From NCBI GenBank assembly GCA_958298945.1, contig OY282606.1, forward strand, positions 95,797,696-95,861,695: 64,000 nt of DNA, written 5' to 3'. This DNA comes from Atherix ibis (taxonomy: Eukaryota; Arthropoda; Insecta; Diptera; Athericidae). A program made the translations under genes and the position numbers. Of the stretch, positions 1 to 14,245 are shown piece after piece (position 1 is the first letter of the stretch; each line of letters opens with the position of its first letter). Under the pieces are notes generated by a model. The model was given only the letters and a program-made list of their open reading frames with translations. It did not search any database and was not told the origin of the DNA.

Positions 1-1559
1 GCATAGTTGTCATACCCATATTCAATAAACTTTAAATGGAATTTTTCCAAGACAACATTTTTTTCTCCCCATTTACCATCATCCACCACTAACTGCTTTT
101 CTTATTGCTCTGCCCTCCTCGTTCATATAATTCTGCTTCACCCTATTTTTCCTTTTATTGTACCCGTATTATTATAAAATACCTCGTTTTAGTATTTTTT
201 TCTTCTTTACTATAATTTTATTTTCTGAACGTGTGCTTTTCACGTATTTTCATTCATTTCTGTCAATTTACTTGAAAAGCATGTTTTTTTTTTGCTTTCG
301 AAACCGTACCTGCGCGAGTACACTTACTCGAACTCGTACACATAATCGTACATTTCATAGCTTTGAAAAATTTCATTCATCTCCGATGCGTATAAGAAAA
401 ATTTTTCATTCATCAAAACGAAATCGACTTTTACGTATGTGTACGTAGCCTTATACTCGTATATATATTACAACCTCACACTGGATATATACTCGTACAT
501 ACTCGTAGTTCGCTTCTATACTAGTCCATTAATGTTATTTTACCATTTCGGAATTTGATTGTATTTTTTTTTTCTGGGGTGATTTTAATTAACAAATTGA
601 ATATTTTCTTAAATGGTCTTTTCTTATTGCATAATGATGTGGTGTGGTTTTTACTTAAATAAAAACTTTAATTTTAAAATGAAATTTTCTTAATTATTTT
701 AATGATTTTTCAAAGTTTTAAAATTTGGAAAATTCTTTTTTTCTCTTTTGTTAATAAAAGGTTTGTACTGATTAAAAGTCAATTTTGATAATAATCATCG
801 TAGAAAATTTAAAAAAAAGGATTAACTACGAATCATAGAAAATTTAACTACGACGAAGCACTTTGAACAAGTCAGTCGAGATAATCGATGGTTTATCCAA
901 TTTGTGCTTCCGAAAGAAAAGTTGAATAAAATGCATTAAAAACTTAGGCTGAGAGGTCTATAGGTGGAAGGAGAATTAATGGGTTTATTTGATTTAGGAA
1001 TCATTTTAATGACAAAATATTTCCACAGTAAGGGAAAGTGTGAATATTTGCTTAAAGTTGTTCAATTACCGCGGGTCAGAGTTAACGTAAACTTTTCATT
1101 TTAAATATCCTATCAATCTGCAGCGGCAAAAATCTGGGCCAAGCGATTTCTGCCGATATTGACACTTTTTGACATAATTCGTTCACGAAACATTAGTTGC
1201 CGAATTTCTACTGTAATGCGGTGCAGTCTATGATGTTGTGTTAGAACAGAACTTCACACACTACACATTCCTGTCGGAACCATATAAAAGCTCCAGCCCA
1301 AACCCCGCACCCCACACATGCTTTCCGAAGGAGTAAAGGCAGTTCATCCCTAGGAGTGAATATTTTGCTTATAAACGCAGATGTCTATTTTATGTAAAAA
1401 GTCAATTCTTGTCAATGGAGCTCTAAAACGTTTTCACTCCAACGTTTTCGACGGATTATAGTATATTGAATATATCTTTATGCACGGATTATAATATTAT
1501 TTAAATTATTTCTAAAAGATATCTTGCAGTACTAAATATTTTTGATATAATTTTTGTGG
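1..1559. other. gene-free AT-rich sequence
   Basis: I see no supportable gene here. The first 510 bases carry many copies of the word ACTCGTA and its relatives. A good TATA-like word (TATAAAAG, 1283-1290) sits in a locally GC-richer patch at 1130-1440, but no open frame follows it, so I do not call a promoter. Confidence 0.5.
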
Positions 1560-1870
1560 AGTTTTTCGTACATTTTATTGATAACACACTTGATTCAGAT
1601 TAAAATCTTCACGATCAGGGCAAAAAAAGTCGGTTGTCATATGGCCATAGCGTTCAGTATTGACCTTTTCAACGAAATACGCCTCAAATACACTTTTTAG
1701 AGCGAAATTCACACCAAACAGGCTTCTCCACAGTCACTTGTGAGTTTTCAGAGCCCCATATACGACAGTTTTCCTTATTCACATATCCACCGAGCGATGA
1801 GGCCCATGCTGAAGAAAATTTCTTCGAAATATTAGCCTCCAAATCATGTCGTTTCAGCATCCAGCAGTAT
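1560..1870 (-). mobile_element. decayed mariner-type transposase fragment
   Basis: Read on the minus strand, the stretch gives broken pieces of a Tc1/mariner-superfamily transposase: a segment resembling GGYVNKENCRIWGSEN, then a VWCEF block, then DFFCPDREDFNLNQ, in the order and spacing expected for the catalytic core (compare VTVWCGFWSGG and FLWPKLEEVDLDNIWFQQDG in the better preserved copy at 60.6-61.3 kb). Frameshifts and stops interrupt it, so it is dead. I could not place the termini. The family assignment rests on motif order, not on an alignment. Confidence 0.55.
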
Positions 1871-2104
1871 CTATTTGGTGCTTAAATGATCCAAACCTTT
1901 ATTTCAATAAATGCCCATCTTGGATGACAAATATGTTTGGCGTCTGCCAAAAGGCAAGGCTATACTTTCTGAATCACAAAATGAATAACCCTTTAGTTAA
2001 CTGGTTAAGGGTTGTTTGCCTAGGAAATGTTATACGCTATTATAGTTAAAAGTAAGATTTGCACTTTTAAAAGTATTTTTTGCCGAATGCAAAAAAACAT
2101 TTTA

Positions 2105-2208
2105 GGCTATATTATATATTCCTGTTAGTATGAAAACTTATGACTCATATTATATAGGCTATATTAATATTCCTGTTAGTATGAAAACTTATGACTCATT
2201 TGTGAATG
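2105..2208. repeat. 52-bp tandem duplication
   Basis: Two adjacent copies of a unit that begins GGCTATATTA and ends in TATGACTCAT plus a few bases; the second starts at 2157. They differ by a few bases and a small indel. It is a simple local duplication in non-coding DNA. Confidence 0.85.
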
Positions 2209-5200
2209 ATTTATTTCAATTTCAGGAGAACCTTTAAGGGTACAAAAAAAATCAGAATTTAACCACAATAAAACTTCGTTTTTTTATTTGTAAATATATC
2301 CTCAAAATTTTTATTATAAACTATGTATTAAAGAAGGAAGAAAAAACTTTAGATTTTTGATAATTCAACTTATGTCTGCCGGTTTGTCTGCTTAACTTGT
2401 GTAAGATTCATTAAGGTTAAATAATAAAACATAAAAAAAAACAAGAAAATGGAATATCGAAGGTTAAGAAGAAAAAGATGAAAAAGAAAAACCAAGCAGA
2501 AGAAAAAATATTAAATGATGTTTAAGAAAGAAGGTTTGTCCAAAAAGATGAATTTTCCCAGAAATCTGAAATTATCTCATAAGTTTGGAATTTTGATTTT
2601 TTCAACGGCCTATTCCACTTCATAAAACATTAAGTTTTTTTCGCTATGAAAAAAAAAATTCTTAATCTTTCTTTAATATATACACGTATACGTACACATT
2701 TACAAGGATACTATTGTTTTGATTTCTTATCTTTATTTCTTATAGTGTAATTAATAGTCATAAAATATTGTATCTGATGGAAAATCTCTATTCGCAATAG
2801 TCTATCAAGTCATATAAAATACTAGTAGCTGATAACGGAGACGAGACAGACATACACGTATTCGTATATCTAGAAATATAGAATTTTTTTTATAGAAATT
2901 TATGCTTTTTCAAATAATAAAACTCTTCCATATGTATTTAATATTATAAAATGTTTATATTATCTTCTCACTTATCAGTGTTATCGAGAATTTCGTTTAA
3001 TAAAATTGAATAATTTTTTTAATCAAAATTTATGAAAACCAGAAAATTGTTGAATATTTTATTTTCGATAAGCATAAAAAGATTAGTATTTTAGAGGGCT
3101 TGGTATTAGTTAAGAGGTTTTTTTCTTATGTTTATCTAAGCACATATTTATATTTTTACGTGAACGCATTGAAATATTTTTTATGTCATACATAATATGT
3201 TGTCCAGTTTTTGAAGGTGGAGGAATTTTTTTTTTTTATCGAAAATACCATATGCTACATTGATTATGTTAAGTTCAAAAAAATAAGGTGTAGGAAGTGA
3301 TTGTAAATATTTTCTTTTGGAATTTTTCTTTTAGAAAACAAACCTTAATTTTATATATCCATATGCATACATATTTGTACATATTTGCATGAATGAATAA
3401 ATTTTTGACATATAGTAAAAAAAAACAGAAAACAGACAATAATCTGATCAAAATAAATTAAAATATTCTAAAGCAGAATCAATTTGATATTCTCATACAC
3501 ATATATACAAGTTTATTTTTTATTCATGAATTTTTATGCATAATTTTTGGTTACCATTGATCAAAGACTATTTTTTTTCTCCAGTTGACCACTTTTTGAT
3601 TGCCGAATTTTATGACAGTTGATAAGATTAGAATATTTTATCGATTTTATTTCAAAATTTCATATTTTTTTAACAAGTTAAGATGATACAATACGACGAG
3701 TATCAAGATTCACCCATTTAAAGCTTTAACATATACATATGTGCTTATATCTCTAAAATAACTCCATATTAATCAAAATTTTATTTAAAAAAAAAAAATT
3801 CCTGTTTTGGTAATAATTTGAAATTTTACCGTAAATCTTATAAATTGTAATTTTTTAGTAATTAATAAAAATTTTATAAGAAATTAACATAAACCAAAAA
3901 TGAAAAAAATTATGAACAAAAAAAGTCACTGTTAAATTGCAATTATAATTGAGGAGGTTCGTTTAGAAGGTGTGCCTACAAAGTAATGAGACTAGCGTTA
4001 ATGAAATTGATCTGGTAACTCGGCGAATTTTCCATTCACATAGCTTTAAGGCTAATCGCTTTTAAACGGGCAGAAAACTTTATGAATCTTTGAGTATGAC
4101 TTACGAGAAGTTGCAATAAACTTATGAGCATTTTTGGAGTTGCAATAAACTTATAAGCTCATAAAAAAGATGTGAGAACACCACATTGCTAACCTTCGAG
4201 CGCTCCCGTAATCTATGAGTACAAACATGCCTTAATAAATGTTAATTTGGATTTAATAAATGTTAAATTTAATAGTCGTACGCCTATTGAATTTAACATT
4301 TATTAAGTCCAAATTTTAATATCTTCCCTCTCCTCTATCCAGAATCCTAGAAATATTTAACATATTTCCCAATTATAACCCATAACATATTCGATAGGAT
4401 TGGACATTGCAGGCACTTGCATCGGAAAGAGGTATTTCTATGGTTTGCTAGTCCTCCTATTCCCTCTTGATCAAAAAACACTTGGAAGGACGTTATCTTG
4501 GCACTTCCAATAACATCCGAAGGATTGTAACCTTTTGGATGGTATCCAAATCCGATTGCAGTAAAAGCCTTCCAAAACTGCTTTGAAGAGTAGAAACAAA
4601 GTCTCGTTTCACCGATGTATACCTTTCAAAGGGAACTACTCTTTCAAGGATCTAATATTAATATATAAAAATGAAATAAAATTATTGTAAAATAAAAACA
4701 ATCTGACTTTTCTGCAATATCTCGTATAAAATGAAATATTCATCGTCATTTCAAATGAATATTTTTAAACAATTCTAAGTCTTACATTATATTTAAAATA
4801 TAGTAAAATTTTTGTTTGCCAGTAAAAAAAATTACTGCAATTAAAAAGGTACTGAGATTAACTAAATGTCTAAAATCAAAATGGACCATCTTTTATATTA
4901 CGTTATTAGAAAATATTTAAAATTATATTTTCATTATCTAATTATTAAAAAAAATAATGGTACCACAGTATTATCTTCATTATCGCACCAATAGAAATGA
5001 CTGATAAATACTTTTATTTTTATTCAAAAATAATAGTTTACAATTATCAGTAATAGATAATGAGGTTTTTTTCTCCATTTGATAGAAAGAAAAATATTAT
5101 TTTCCATATCTTTTATTGATAAGATATTTATTTGGAAGTGTTTTTTCTTCTTGTTCTAGTATCTATAATTGGAATTAAGATATGCTATTTGTTATCTATC

Positions 5201-7397
5201 GTTGAACAATTGATTTCATTAAATTGGATAGAAATTATCACTTCACTAGGAATATTCAGTTATAAAAAAGAAAAAAAAATATTATCTTTTATCTATTCGC
5301 TTCCTCTTTCCGAACGTTAAAAAAAATTACAACTCTAGGAATTTGTAGTATTTTCTCATATTGATTTCTTCGTTTATTTAACAACTTTTATTTCGACTAT
5401 TATTATTACTATTTTTTTAAATTCCTCATATCTATGTATGAACGTTGATTTGTTGTGTATATGTGTAAGTATATAACATTAGATAGAAGTGTTAAAAATC
5501 AACGTTCACTCAATTTGATTGGAATTTCATTCTGTAAAAAAAATTCTTCTGTAATTATAATGACAATAATAATAATAATAATATAATAATAATAATAATG
5601 GACATAATGATAATAGTAAAATGTTAAGAAAGATCTCATTCATTATTGATCTTTATTGGTCTTCTATTCATACCAAATAATATAAGTTGATAATAGAAAA
5701 ATAAAAAAAAATAAAACAAGAAGACACTATAAAATTTGAATTGGAAGATGCCGGTGTAAACCCATTGCATAGATTGTTGTCATATCGGAAATTGAGAGCC
5801 ATCGATTGAAAAGAAATAGATGAGAAAAAAAAATATAGAATCTTTTCTTCAATTTGACTAACAACTGGTGAGTATATAGCAAAATTGAAATTTTATTTGT
5901 ATTTATACAAATTTTAATCCATTTCCTAAATGGGCCGAAAGAATGAAAACTGAAAAAAAGCCACCCATTACAGTTTTGTGCAAATAATTTTTATACAAAC
6001 TTCGAACATAAAAGATAATTGTTTGAATTATGCCTAAAAGTTCGCGGCATTTTTGTGTTATTTCTGTGAGCTTTTATTTAAAAATCGGTTATCTTTTTTT
6101 TTATTTTTGTATGAATTTATTTACATTTGAATTGAAAGAAATATTCTGGGAAACTGTTGAGTCATCCCTTATAATTTAGATATATATTAATAAGAATCTA
6201 GCCTATTTGTATGTATCTGTTGGGTGTACCTATTGCATAGTTGAGTATTTGTTTAATTGTATTCTTTAACAAAATTTAAACAGATCAGCAACTCAACAAC
6301 ATAAAAAAATGTGTTTCCTAAAAAAAAAATATAAAAGTCTCCAAACAGTCTGCAATAGATATGTTTACTTCTGAACTGTTTAAATAGATATTCAGAAAAT
6401 ATGTTATACACGGCCATAATCGATTTGAATTGATATTTTGAAAATCGAAAGCAATTCAATAAAATCCATTCTTTCGTATTTAACCAAAGTGATTATAGAC
6501 GATTTATATTCACATGAAAACATCTTTACTTTTTCTTCTTCTTCTTCTTCTTTGTCTATATGAATTTTTTTTCTTTATATTATTTACTATTATTTGAATT
6601 TACATTTACTATCAATTTGGATTAATTTAAGAAAAAAGAAATACACAAAATAAAAAAAAATGACCATGCCTTGCGTAATTGCTATTTTTAGAATTAAGAT
6701 CTTTAATAGTCAAAATGATATCCGATAATCAATAATTCCTTCAAAATTGTTTTGTATTTATTTTATTTATCAGTTCCTGTTTCGAAAATCGTTTCTTTTT
6801 GTCTTATTTTATGAATCTTATTAAAAAACAGAATATCTACAATAATAATTATTTGATGTTTTCCATGAATGAATCGCATAGATTTTGTTTGTATCACAAT
6901 ACTTTAAAATACTTTATAGAAAAGAAGAAACAAAAAAAAGTGATTAAAAAGGTTAAAATTACATTGTAATTTAGTTTGGGACAAAAAAATTACTCAATCA
7001 ATTTCCCAGGTGAGATTTGAGATGAGTACGAGTGAATTAAATGATTTTTTCTTAAGTTTTTCTTTCTAAAGTAAATAATAATTTTTCGATGGGAAAAATA
7101 AATTTGATTTTCAAATTTTTTTTGTACGAATAAATTTGTTCAACTTCCTGTTTATTCAACAAAAAAAATTATTATTATTAAACATTTATTTGCATTTCTA
7201 TTTAAAATTATATATTTTTTATAAGTTAATTTTCTCTTATAAAAAAAATGAAAATATTTTTTTCATTTATTCGTTTCAACTACGTGCAATAGTTTTGTAA
7301 ATCGACTTTTATTTTTATTTCTGATAGAGACATTAGAACCACCTGAGCTTGTCATAGTCATAGGAGTTGACAATCAAAAATAATACAGTGGTCGTAT
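2209..7397. other. gene-poor AT-rich stretch
   Basis: No gene is supportable. It holds homopolymer runs, an AAT microsatellite (about 5561-5599), a CTT run near 6535-6552, and the hairpin at 4244-4315. The patches 3960-4230 and 4360-4660 are richer in GC and probably derive from old transposons, but I could not name them. Confidence 0.5.
4244..4315. repeat. 32-bp inverted repeat with 8-base loop
   Basis: Left arm 4244-4275 and right arm 4284-4315 are reverse complements except at two places. At both, the left arm has T where the right arm has G, so a plus-strand transcript would still pair through U-G wobbles. The spacer is TCGTACGC. It stands next to a GC-richer patch that may be an old transposon. 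Confidence 0.9.
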
Positions 7398-8170
7398 GTG
7401 GCAATAGTTAGTAGAACCATCATCACTTACGCGGCTCTAGTTTGTTGTCCTAAGTCTAAACGACGTACTGCCCAAACAACCCTTCTTATAGTTCCAATAC
7501 TGATATGCTTGGGTATTACAGGTGCGTGCCATCCTTTAGATCTGCTACCTCTGCGTTTGCACATTAAAAAGAAGCGGCTATAGGGGCTGTTAGGTTAGGG
7601 CACTCCAAAACATTTCAACCAAATGACTTGATTGGATATTTTAAGGTTGCATCGGACCTAAAATATATCCAGGAAGTCAGCTGTCTACAATATATATGTT
7701 CGAAGTCAGCTGTCTACACAAAACAATGTAATTTTGATATAGGTACCAGATCATGAGGGTAGGAGAAAACCTTTCCAAAAAAGAAACTGGAGTCCATTAT
7801 CAAGTCCTGGGTTAAAATGCATCTCCCTTTCTAAAAATGGCGTGAGAGGTCCTAAAACTCAACAAGCCTGACCAAAGGTTACTCACCGGTCTACTCACTG
7901 GACACTGTCTCTTAAGATATTATCTTAACAAAATGGGCAAATGTTATACGACAATGTGTCGTTTTGCTCTGAAGAGGATGAAACGCCGGAGCTCATATTC
8001 TGCGATTGCGAGGCCATTGGTCACCCAGAGACTTAGGCATCTTGGTTTGGGATTCACTAACGCCTACGAGATTTCCCGGCTGCTGACAATAAGATATTGA
8101 CTTTCGCTAAAAGCTTCAAAATTTTTATTAAGTTAGGGTTACTCACCACAAAAGAACTCATTTGTCGATG
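7398..8170 (+). mobile_element. LINE 3' fragment (RT tail and zinc-knuckle region)
   Basis: Plus-strand pieces match the C-terminal part of insect non-LTR retrotransposon ORF2 proteins of the Jockey/I/R1 type: a TIITYAALV..PKSKRRTAQTTL block and LGITGAC near 7400-7580, then LTGHC-LLRY-LNKMG near 7890-7940, and a Cys/His pattern CRF-C-EEDETPE-IFCDCEAI near 7955-8010. A base is missing inside the Cys pattern and several stops occur, so the copy is inactive. The 5' end is truncated. Confidence 0.7.
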
Positions 8171-11100
8171 TGGTTTGAGACTATGTGCCTCAATATATTA
8201 AAAAATCGAATTATTTATTTATTCTTTTCGGATTATTTATGTTGATATTGATCTCTGGTCTCGGTAAATTAATTTTCTAAAAAAATGCTCTTGTAAAATA
8301 TTTCCTTCTAAGTTGACACTCTTCTAATACTTACGCATAATCCTTACAACCATGGTCGTAAGCTTTATGTACCACTTTTTTTTACATTTGAGGAAGTGGT
8401 GGTTATGTAAAAAATATTAATAAAATAATACAAAAAGTGTAACACGTTACAAGGAATTGCTGTAAAAAAATTTTAAATAAAATAACAATAAACAATTTTG
8501 TTCAATAATTTCCGCAGCGGAAGGGACTAAACCCCATGATATGTGCCTCAAAAAATATTTAAGTCCTAATTATAAAGATACAATATTATTTCGATTATTT
8601 CAAGCTACAAGTACGATTGCCAACAAAAAAAAATGCAGGAATTAAAATAATTAACAACTTTTATTTAAAAAAATTGTAGTACGAGTAGCTATCTTTTGGG
8701 TAATGATTTTGATTAGAAAAATAATTGTAAAATAATATTTTTATTTAATTTTTAAAATTATGTTTCCAGTATTATTATGGCAATAAAAATTATATATTAT
8801 ACTCGTATTTTGTGAAGACTTAACATTTTGTAATCGAATAGCTGTGCTTATTATAATAATATTTTGAAATAAGTTAATTTTAAATAAATAATACTAGAAA
8901 CTACAAATGCATTTATATAGAATTGTTTGCTATAAAAAGCTTATATGCGTGGTAAACCACATGTTTTTCTATATTTATTATATACGAGTATGTTGCAAAT
9001 CCATTTCTATATGGCATTACATTATTTCCGTCAATTTCTCAATACAAGTATGCTAGTCATAATGAAAATGAGAATAAATTGATCGGCAATAAATAAATTA
9101 ATTAATTCTGCATATGCTAAATTAAGTAGGCAACTATTAATATTGAAACCGAGTTTATTTTTTTTTTGTAAATTATTTTTCTTATATTTACACTTGGTTG
9201 GTTTGTTGGCTTTTTGTTGTTTGACTGAATAACAGCCGTTGTCATTTAGTAGAAATATGAATATTTGTACATTAAAACGCCTGAAATGCCCACGCATTCT
9301 TCACATCGACATTTTCTTTCTGTCAATGACAACAGAATAAGGTGTTTTATAAGAGCGACATAACTCCTGCCTTCGCACAGACCCAATATTATGTTCAGGG
9401 TCCCCCCGAACGTATATAAAACGTGCATAACAAAATATTCGATACGGTGCACAAATCCCTCGCATTCTATTAAATTGAATATTTTAATAATCAAATAAAT
9501 AAGAAGGTGTAAAGGCAGAGGAGGTTGTTTGTGATGGTTTATAGTGTAGTATCGCTTATTGGAGAATATTTCCACAGAGAGGGCGACAGAGACAGCCAAT
9601 GGAGAGGAAACGAATCTCATTTATATGAATACGATCGGTATTTAGGTAAAAAAAAGAAAAAAAAACAATTCAGAAAAGAAAACAAACGAAAACGTCTATC
9701 CATTAACATATTATCAATAATATATGATGAAAAATAATAAGTAATTCTAAACTTAACTATCGTTAAGTTGAAATTGGAGGAGGATAATTTCTGGTACAGG
9801 TATTTACTGTGCTGCAAGTGGTTGAAACGTTATATACGCATCCGCATACACGTTTATTGGGCAGTTATGATAATGGCACGAACCATAAAATTAATGCAAT
9901 CGCCTACTGTCATCTATCGATATAATCAACACAAAATATGTTAGCTATATGGTATTCACAATCAACGACTAACACAGTTCATTCAATATAAAATATATTG
10001 TCTTATAATAATCTGACTCGCATAAGTACTACTAAGTTTTGTTGATTGGTTGGGCCATACCGCGCATTTATGCTTGCTTTCCGATTGCAGTCATGTTCAC
10101 ATAAAGTGTTCACATTGACCGGCAATTTTGTGTCCAACCCTGACCGGCTGTGTCACCTTCCTTTGGTTATTTATTCATTTGGGAGCGAAAGTTTTCTCTA
10201 CGCACCTATTAGCATAAAAGAAGAAGTGCGTGGAGGCGGCCTTGCATTTGCATTAATTTACTTTCAAAACTAAGTCGTACTCGTATTAATATTACGGGGC
10301 AACACACGACCGTAGTATATCGTATTGCTAAGAAAACCGTAATGTAAACCATCCATAAAAATGTTAATTTTTGTATATTTTTAGCTTTGAACTTTATTGT
10401 ATACATACCACCTTACCTAATATGTTAATAATAAATTTATTATTTCATATTTAAAGAGCGTATAATTTTTCCTCTTAACAATATATTGATACATTTAGGA
10501 TATTCTTAATTAATTATTTATGCTACCAACAATAAAAACACAATAATTTAAATTATTGATATAATTTTATGTCTATCTTAGATATTTTTACAAAATACTT
10601 ATTTTACACATAAATAAGTGCAGTAGTAATAATTTTTAAAATGGCCTCTTCAATAGAGAATTTGATTATTGTAATGCAATTGAAATCTTCCCAATTTTAG
10701 TTAAACAATTGATCATCAGCAATTAATTACAAAAAAATTAAGATATCAAATTTTAAAAAATTCATATTATTTGTTTTTATTAATTGGACGTCTTTTTTCA
10801 AATTTTATTTACATTTTATTTTATGGATTGGAAATTCTTTAAGGAATTCTCTCTAAATTTACACTTTAACATAATTTGGCTAAAAGCATACTTTCCGAAA
10901 TTAAGTCATTACAAATTCATATATGCCAATGAATACGTAAATATGAATGTGTTTGTGGCAGCGTGTACAATTTTTTTTATCAATGAAAAAAAGCGATATT
11001 AAATGAAAAGAAACAAAAGAGCGGTTAGATGATGAGTATGTACATACTCGTATATGACGCGTACGATGGTGAAAGGATGAGAGTAAAATCGGATAACCGT

Positions 11101-13936
11101 TGGATAAAATCGGATAACCACGTTCGGAGGGGCGAATGTTTGGATAAATATTGATTTTAGAGCAAAAATACAATATATTGGATAGGGGAGATATGAATGC
11201 ATAGTAAACAGTTTGTAGTTAGTCTCATAAATGTGTAGATGTGAGTTGATTGTTTGTTCTTACTTTTTAATGATTTACCATATTTTCAAACGTTTTCTTT
11301 CATTTTTCCAAATTTTTTATTTTATTTTGTCTAATTTGTGCGCGCGCGTGTTTATATTTGCCTGAGAGTACATGCATTTATGTATGTTAGTATGTATGTG
11401 TTTATATCCAATAATAAAGTATGTACATTCGAATATGGTTTTATGCGACTATAAAATGTTGAATGAACGATATTCACGCGGTAAAAAAATATTGAATGAA
11501 CTATGCATGAATTGCGTTCTGGTCTAAAAACGTAAAAAGAAAATTTCTTCGTTTTCAGTTCATTCAAGAATCCGGGGAGCGTCGGGCATCGGAATTCTTG
11601 AATGAACTGAAAGTCGATCGATAATTTCCATATGGTCTACGCAATATTAAACTTGGCTGACATTGTGGTAGTGGATTCTTTGAAGGCTTTAGCTGAAAGG
11701 AGTCTCGTACGGTTCTATTCGGATTTGTGTAATGACGTACATTTTTGTATTTGCGTTTTTATAAATTCATTTTTTTAAAAGCATTTATTGATTAAATATT
11801 GTAGTTTTTTTATTTTGGTCTAACCAAAACATTTATTTTTTATTTATTATTCTTATAAAATTCCATTAATTTCCATTAACAAACAAGTAGTTTCGCCAAA
11901 GCTTTAGCACTCCCCATGATTAATATTTATTTCATTTGATTTCTAATATTTATATTTGATTAGATATAAGTTAATTTAGAAAATATAGTGAAATCTGCCA
12001 AACAAATAAGTTTGGTTTGAACACATCTACTCATGATAATGAAAATCCATTAAAATCCATCAATTTAAATAGAAATGCTTTCAAATTGCCAGGAAAAAAT
12101 ATATAAAAATTCATATAAAAATATTTGAACAGATTTATTACAATTATATTTGATTTATAAATAACCAAAATAATTATTTAAAAATTTAAAAAAAAATATA
12201 TAAATATAAAAATACAATTTTATAATTAACTTTCTATTGTGATGTCTGTCATCGCCACTGGAATAATGAAATGAGAAGAAAAATATTATTTTCGATTCCA
12301 TTTTATATTCGAATAGAAATGTTACTCTTCATCTTCAAATCAACAGGTGGTCCCCATTAGTTAGTTACTATACAAGATAATAGTGCGATGGAACAAAGTT
12401 TTATGAATTCCTTGAAAAATATTAACTGATATACACATAAATCGACATAAATTTAAATTAAATAATATATTACATTAATAATGTTGTCAATCAGGTATAT
12501 AGTAATTTATACATTTTAATAAACATATACAAATTTATACTCTTATATATGAAAATATTTCCATTAGAGGAGATAACAGTGATTGGTAGAAAAAACAGAA
12601 CACCTAACTAATAGTATAAATATAAAAATGAATTCTTAACAAAAATCAGATTTTACTGTTTTTCTCTAATATCAATTTTCATTCAATGGAAATAGTGGTC
12701 TTTAATAATAATAATAAAAAGTTTTTTTTTCATTTTGGATTAATCTTCAGTTTCCTTCCTAGTTGTCGTTTAATCTTTCGTTTTTAAGCATAATTAATAA
12801 AAGCTCAATTTTTTCCAAAAAAAAACCCCGCTTTTATTTTATAATAGAAAAAAAATTATTATTTATTAATTATTAAATTACACTTTAGAATTTTAAATTA
12901 AAATTTGCACCTTATATTAGAGGATGAAATTAAATAATTTGTAATTAATAAAATATTTGCTTATGTTCCTCTTATTTGGTAAGTGAGTTATAGGTTTTTT
13001 TTTTTTTTTTGGTAAGAACCACTTATATTTATTATTATGTGTTCTCTGAAATAATATTATAAAAAAGCGTGGTCATCTATTTCGATGTAATTTTTCCTTC
13101 TTCTATGCTAATAAATTATTAAATTTCAAGCTAATATTTTTATTAACAATTTAGTTAGAAAAAGAGTTTTTTCTGTCAATTAATTGTGTTTTGTTCCATG
13201 AATTATGATTGAATACTCTAATAAGCAGAAAAAAATCAAGAATCAAACTGACTTCATAAACTAAATTATTAGATAAAATTTTAAAATTTATAAATTATAT
13301 TTTCTTCTTCTTCAAAAAAAAAAAAACAAATACTAAAAATTTCCATTTTAGTATTCTTGATTTTGGCGTAAAACAATTTTATTTATGTATATATGAGTAA
13401 GTATACGATTAAAATGGTTTTTAATTGATCTAATGACGTTCACTTAATTGAATTAATCGATGTCGTCATACTATTTCGCATATGTAACTAATATTTCTAT
13501 TTAGACACGTGCTGAATTAATTGGAGAAAAAAAACTTCATTGAATATTATTCTAGCAATTGTACAAAGTATAACTCATAGAATTTCAATTATTCCAAATT
13601 TTCAAAATTGATTTTGATAGCTTTACAAGTTTTTTTTCATTTTTTTTACTATATAAGTCAATTTAAAAATAATAAAACTATAAATTTAATTTTATACAAT
13701 TTTTAGATTGTTTATTTTGTATGTAAATCTACTCAGTTTTTCCTTTTAAGAACATATCTATTTTAAATGTATTTATTTAAAAAAGATAAATTTTAAGAGT
13801 ATTTTTTTTTTTACTTTTATTTTAATAAGATAAATTAATTTGTGGAAACTAAAAAATATTTCTTTATATGATAATATTATTTTACAAAACAAACTTTTAT
13901 AGTATTCCGAATAGAGTCGGTGAAATTTATCCTTAA
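8171..13936. other. gene-poor stretch between LINE and Asn-rich exon
   Basis: I see no convincing exon. If the minus-strand gene at 14.0-14.5 kb runs leftward, this is probably one of its introns. 9300-9640 is locally GC-richer and holds a TATATAAA word at 9413-9420. 11553-11612 is an 18-bp perfect inverted repeat around a GC-rich 24-base loop. Confidence 0.45.
11553..11612. repeat. 18-bp perfect inverted repeat, GC-rich loop
   Basis: Arms 11553-11570 and 11595-11612 are exact reverse complements; the 24-base loop between them is strongly GC-rich against its surroundings. The word TTGAATGAAC in the arm also occurs near 11459 and 11491, so the arm seems to be part of a local repeat family. 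Confidence 0.85.
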
Positions 13937-14008
13937 TTATTTGGTCAAGTGTTTTGGATATTTAAAAGATATTGAGAAAAAATTAAAATAAATATGATTA
14001 AAACTCAC

Positions 14009-14202
14009 CCCAATTTGATATAATATTCTAGGTGTTTGCTGTGCTAATTCCATCATTTGTCTTGATCGTCGCCGATCCACATGATAAGCAGCGTTTGGCT
14101 TTGGTTTTAAAAACTGTTTATTATTATTACTATTATTATTAATTTCACTATTAGTTTTGCTGTTATTATAATTATCCTTTTCATTATTATTGCTATTACT
14201 GC

Positions 14203-14245
<43 letters not shown>

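Noticed and set aside
158..448. 96-codon plus-strand frame at the left end
   Set aside because: Phe- and Ile-rich translation typical of AT-rich non-coding DNA; no splice or start context and no recognisable motif.
1283..1290. TATAAAAG as a promoter
   Set aside because: No coding sequence or clear initiator downstream; isolated TATA words are expected in AT-rich DNA.
9246..9620. 124-codon minus-strand frame
   Set aside because: No domain, poor start and low-complexity surroundings. The GC-richer patch and TATATAAA word at 9413 are noted, but there is no transcript evidence.
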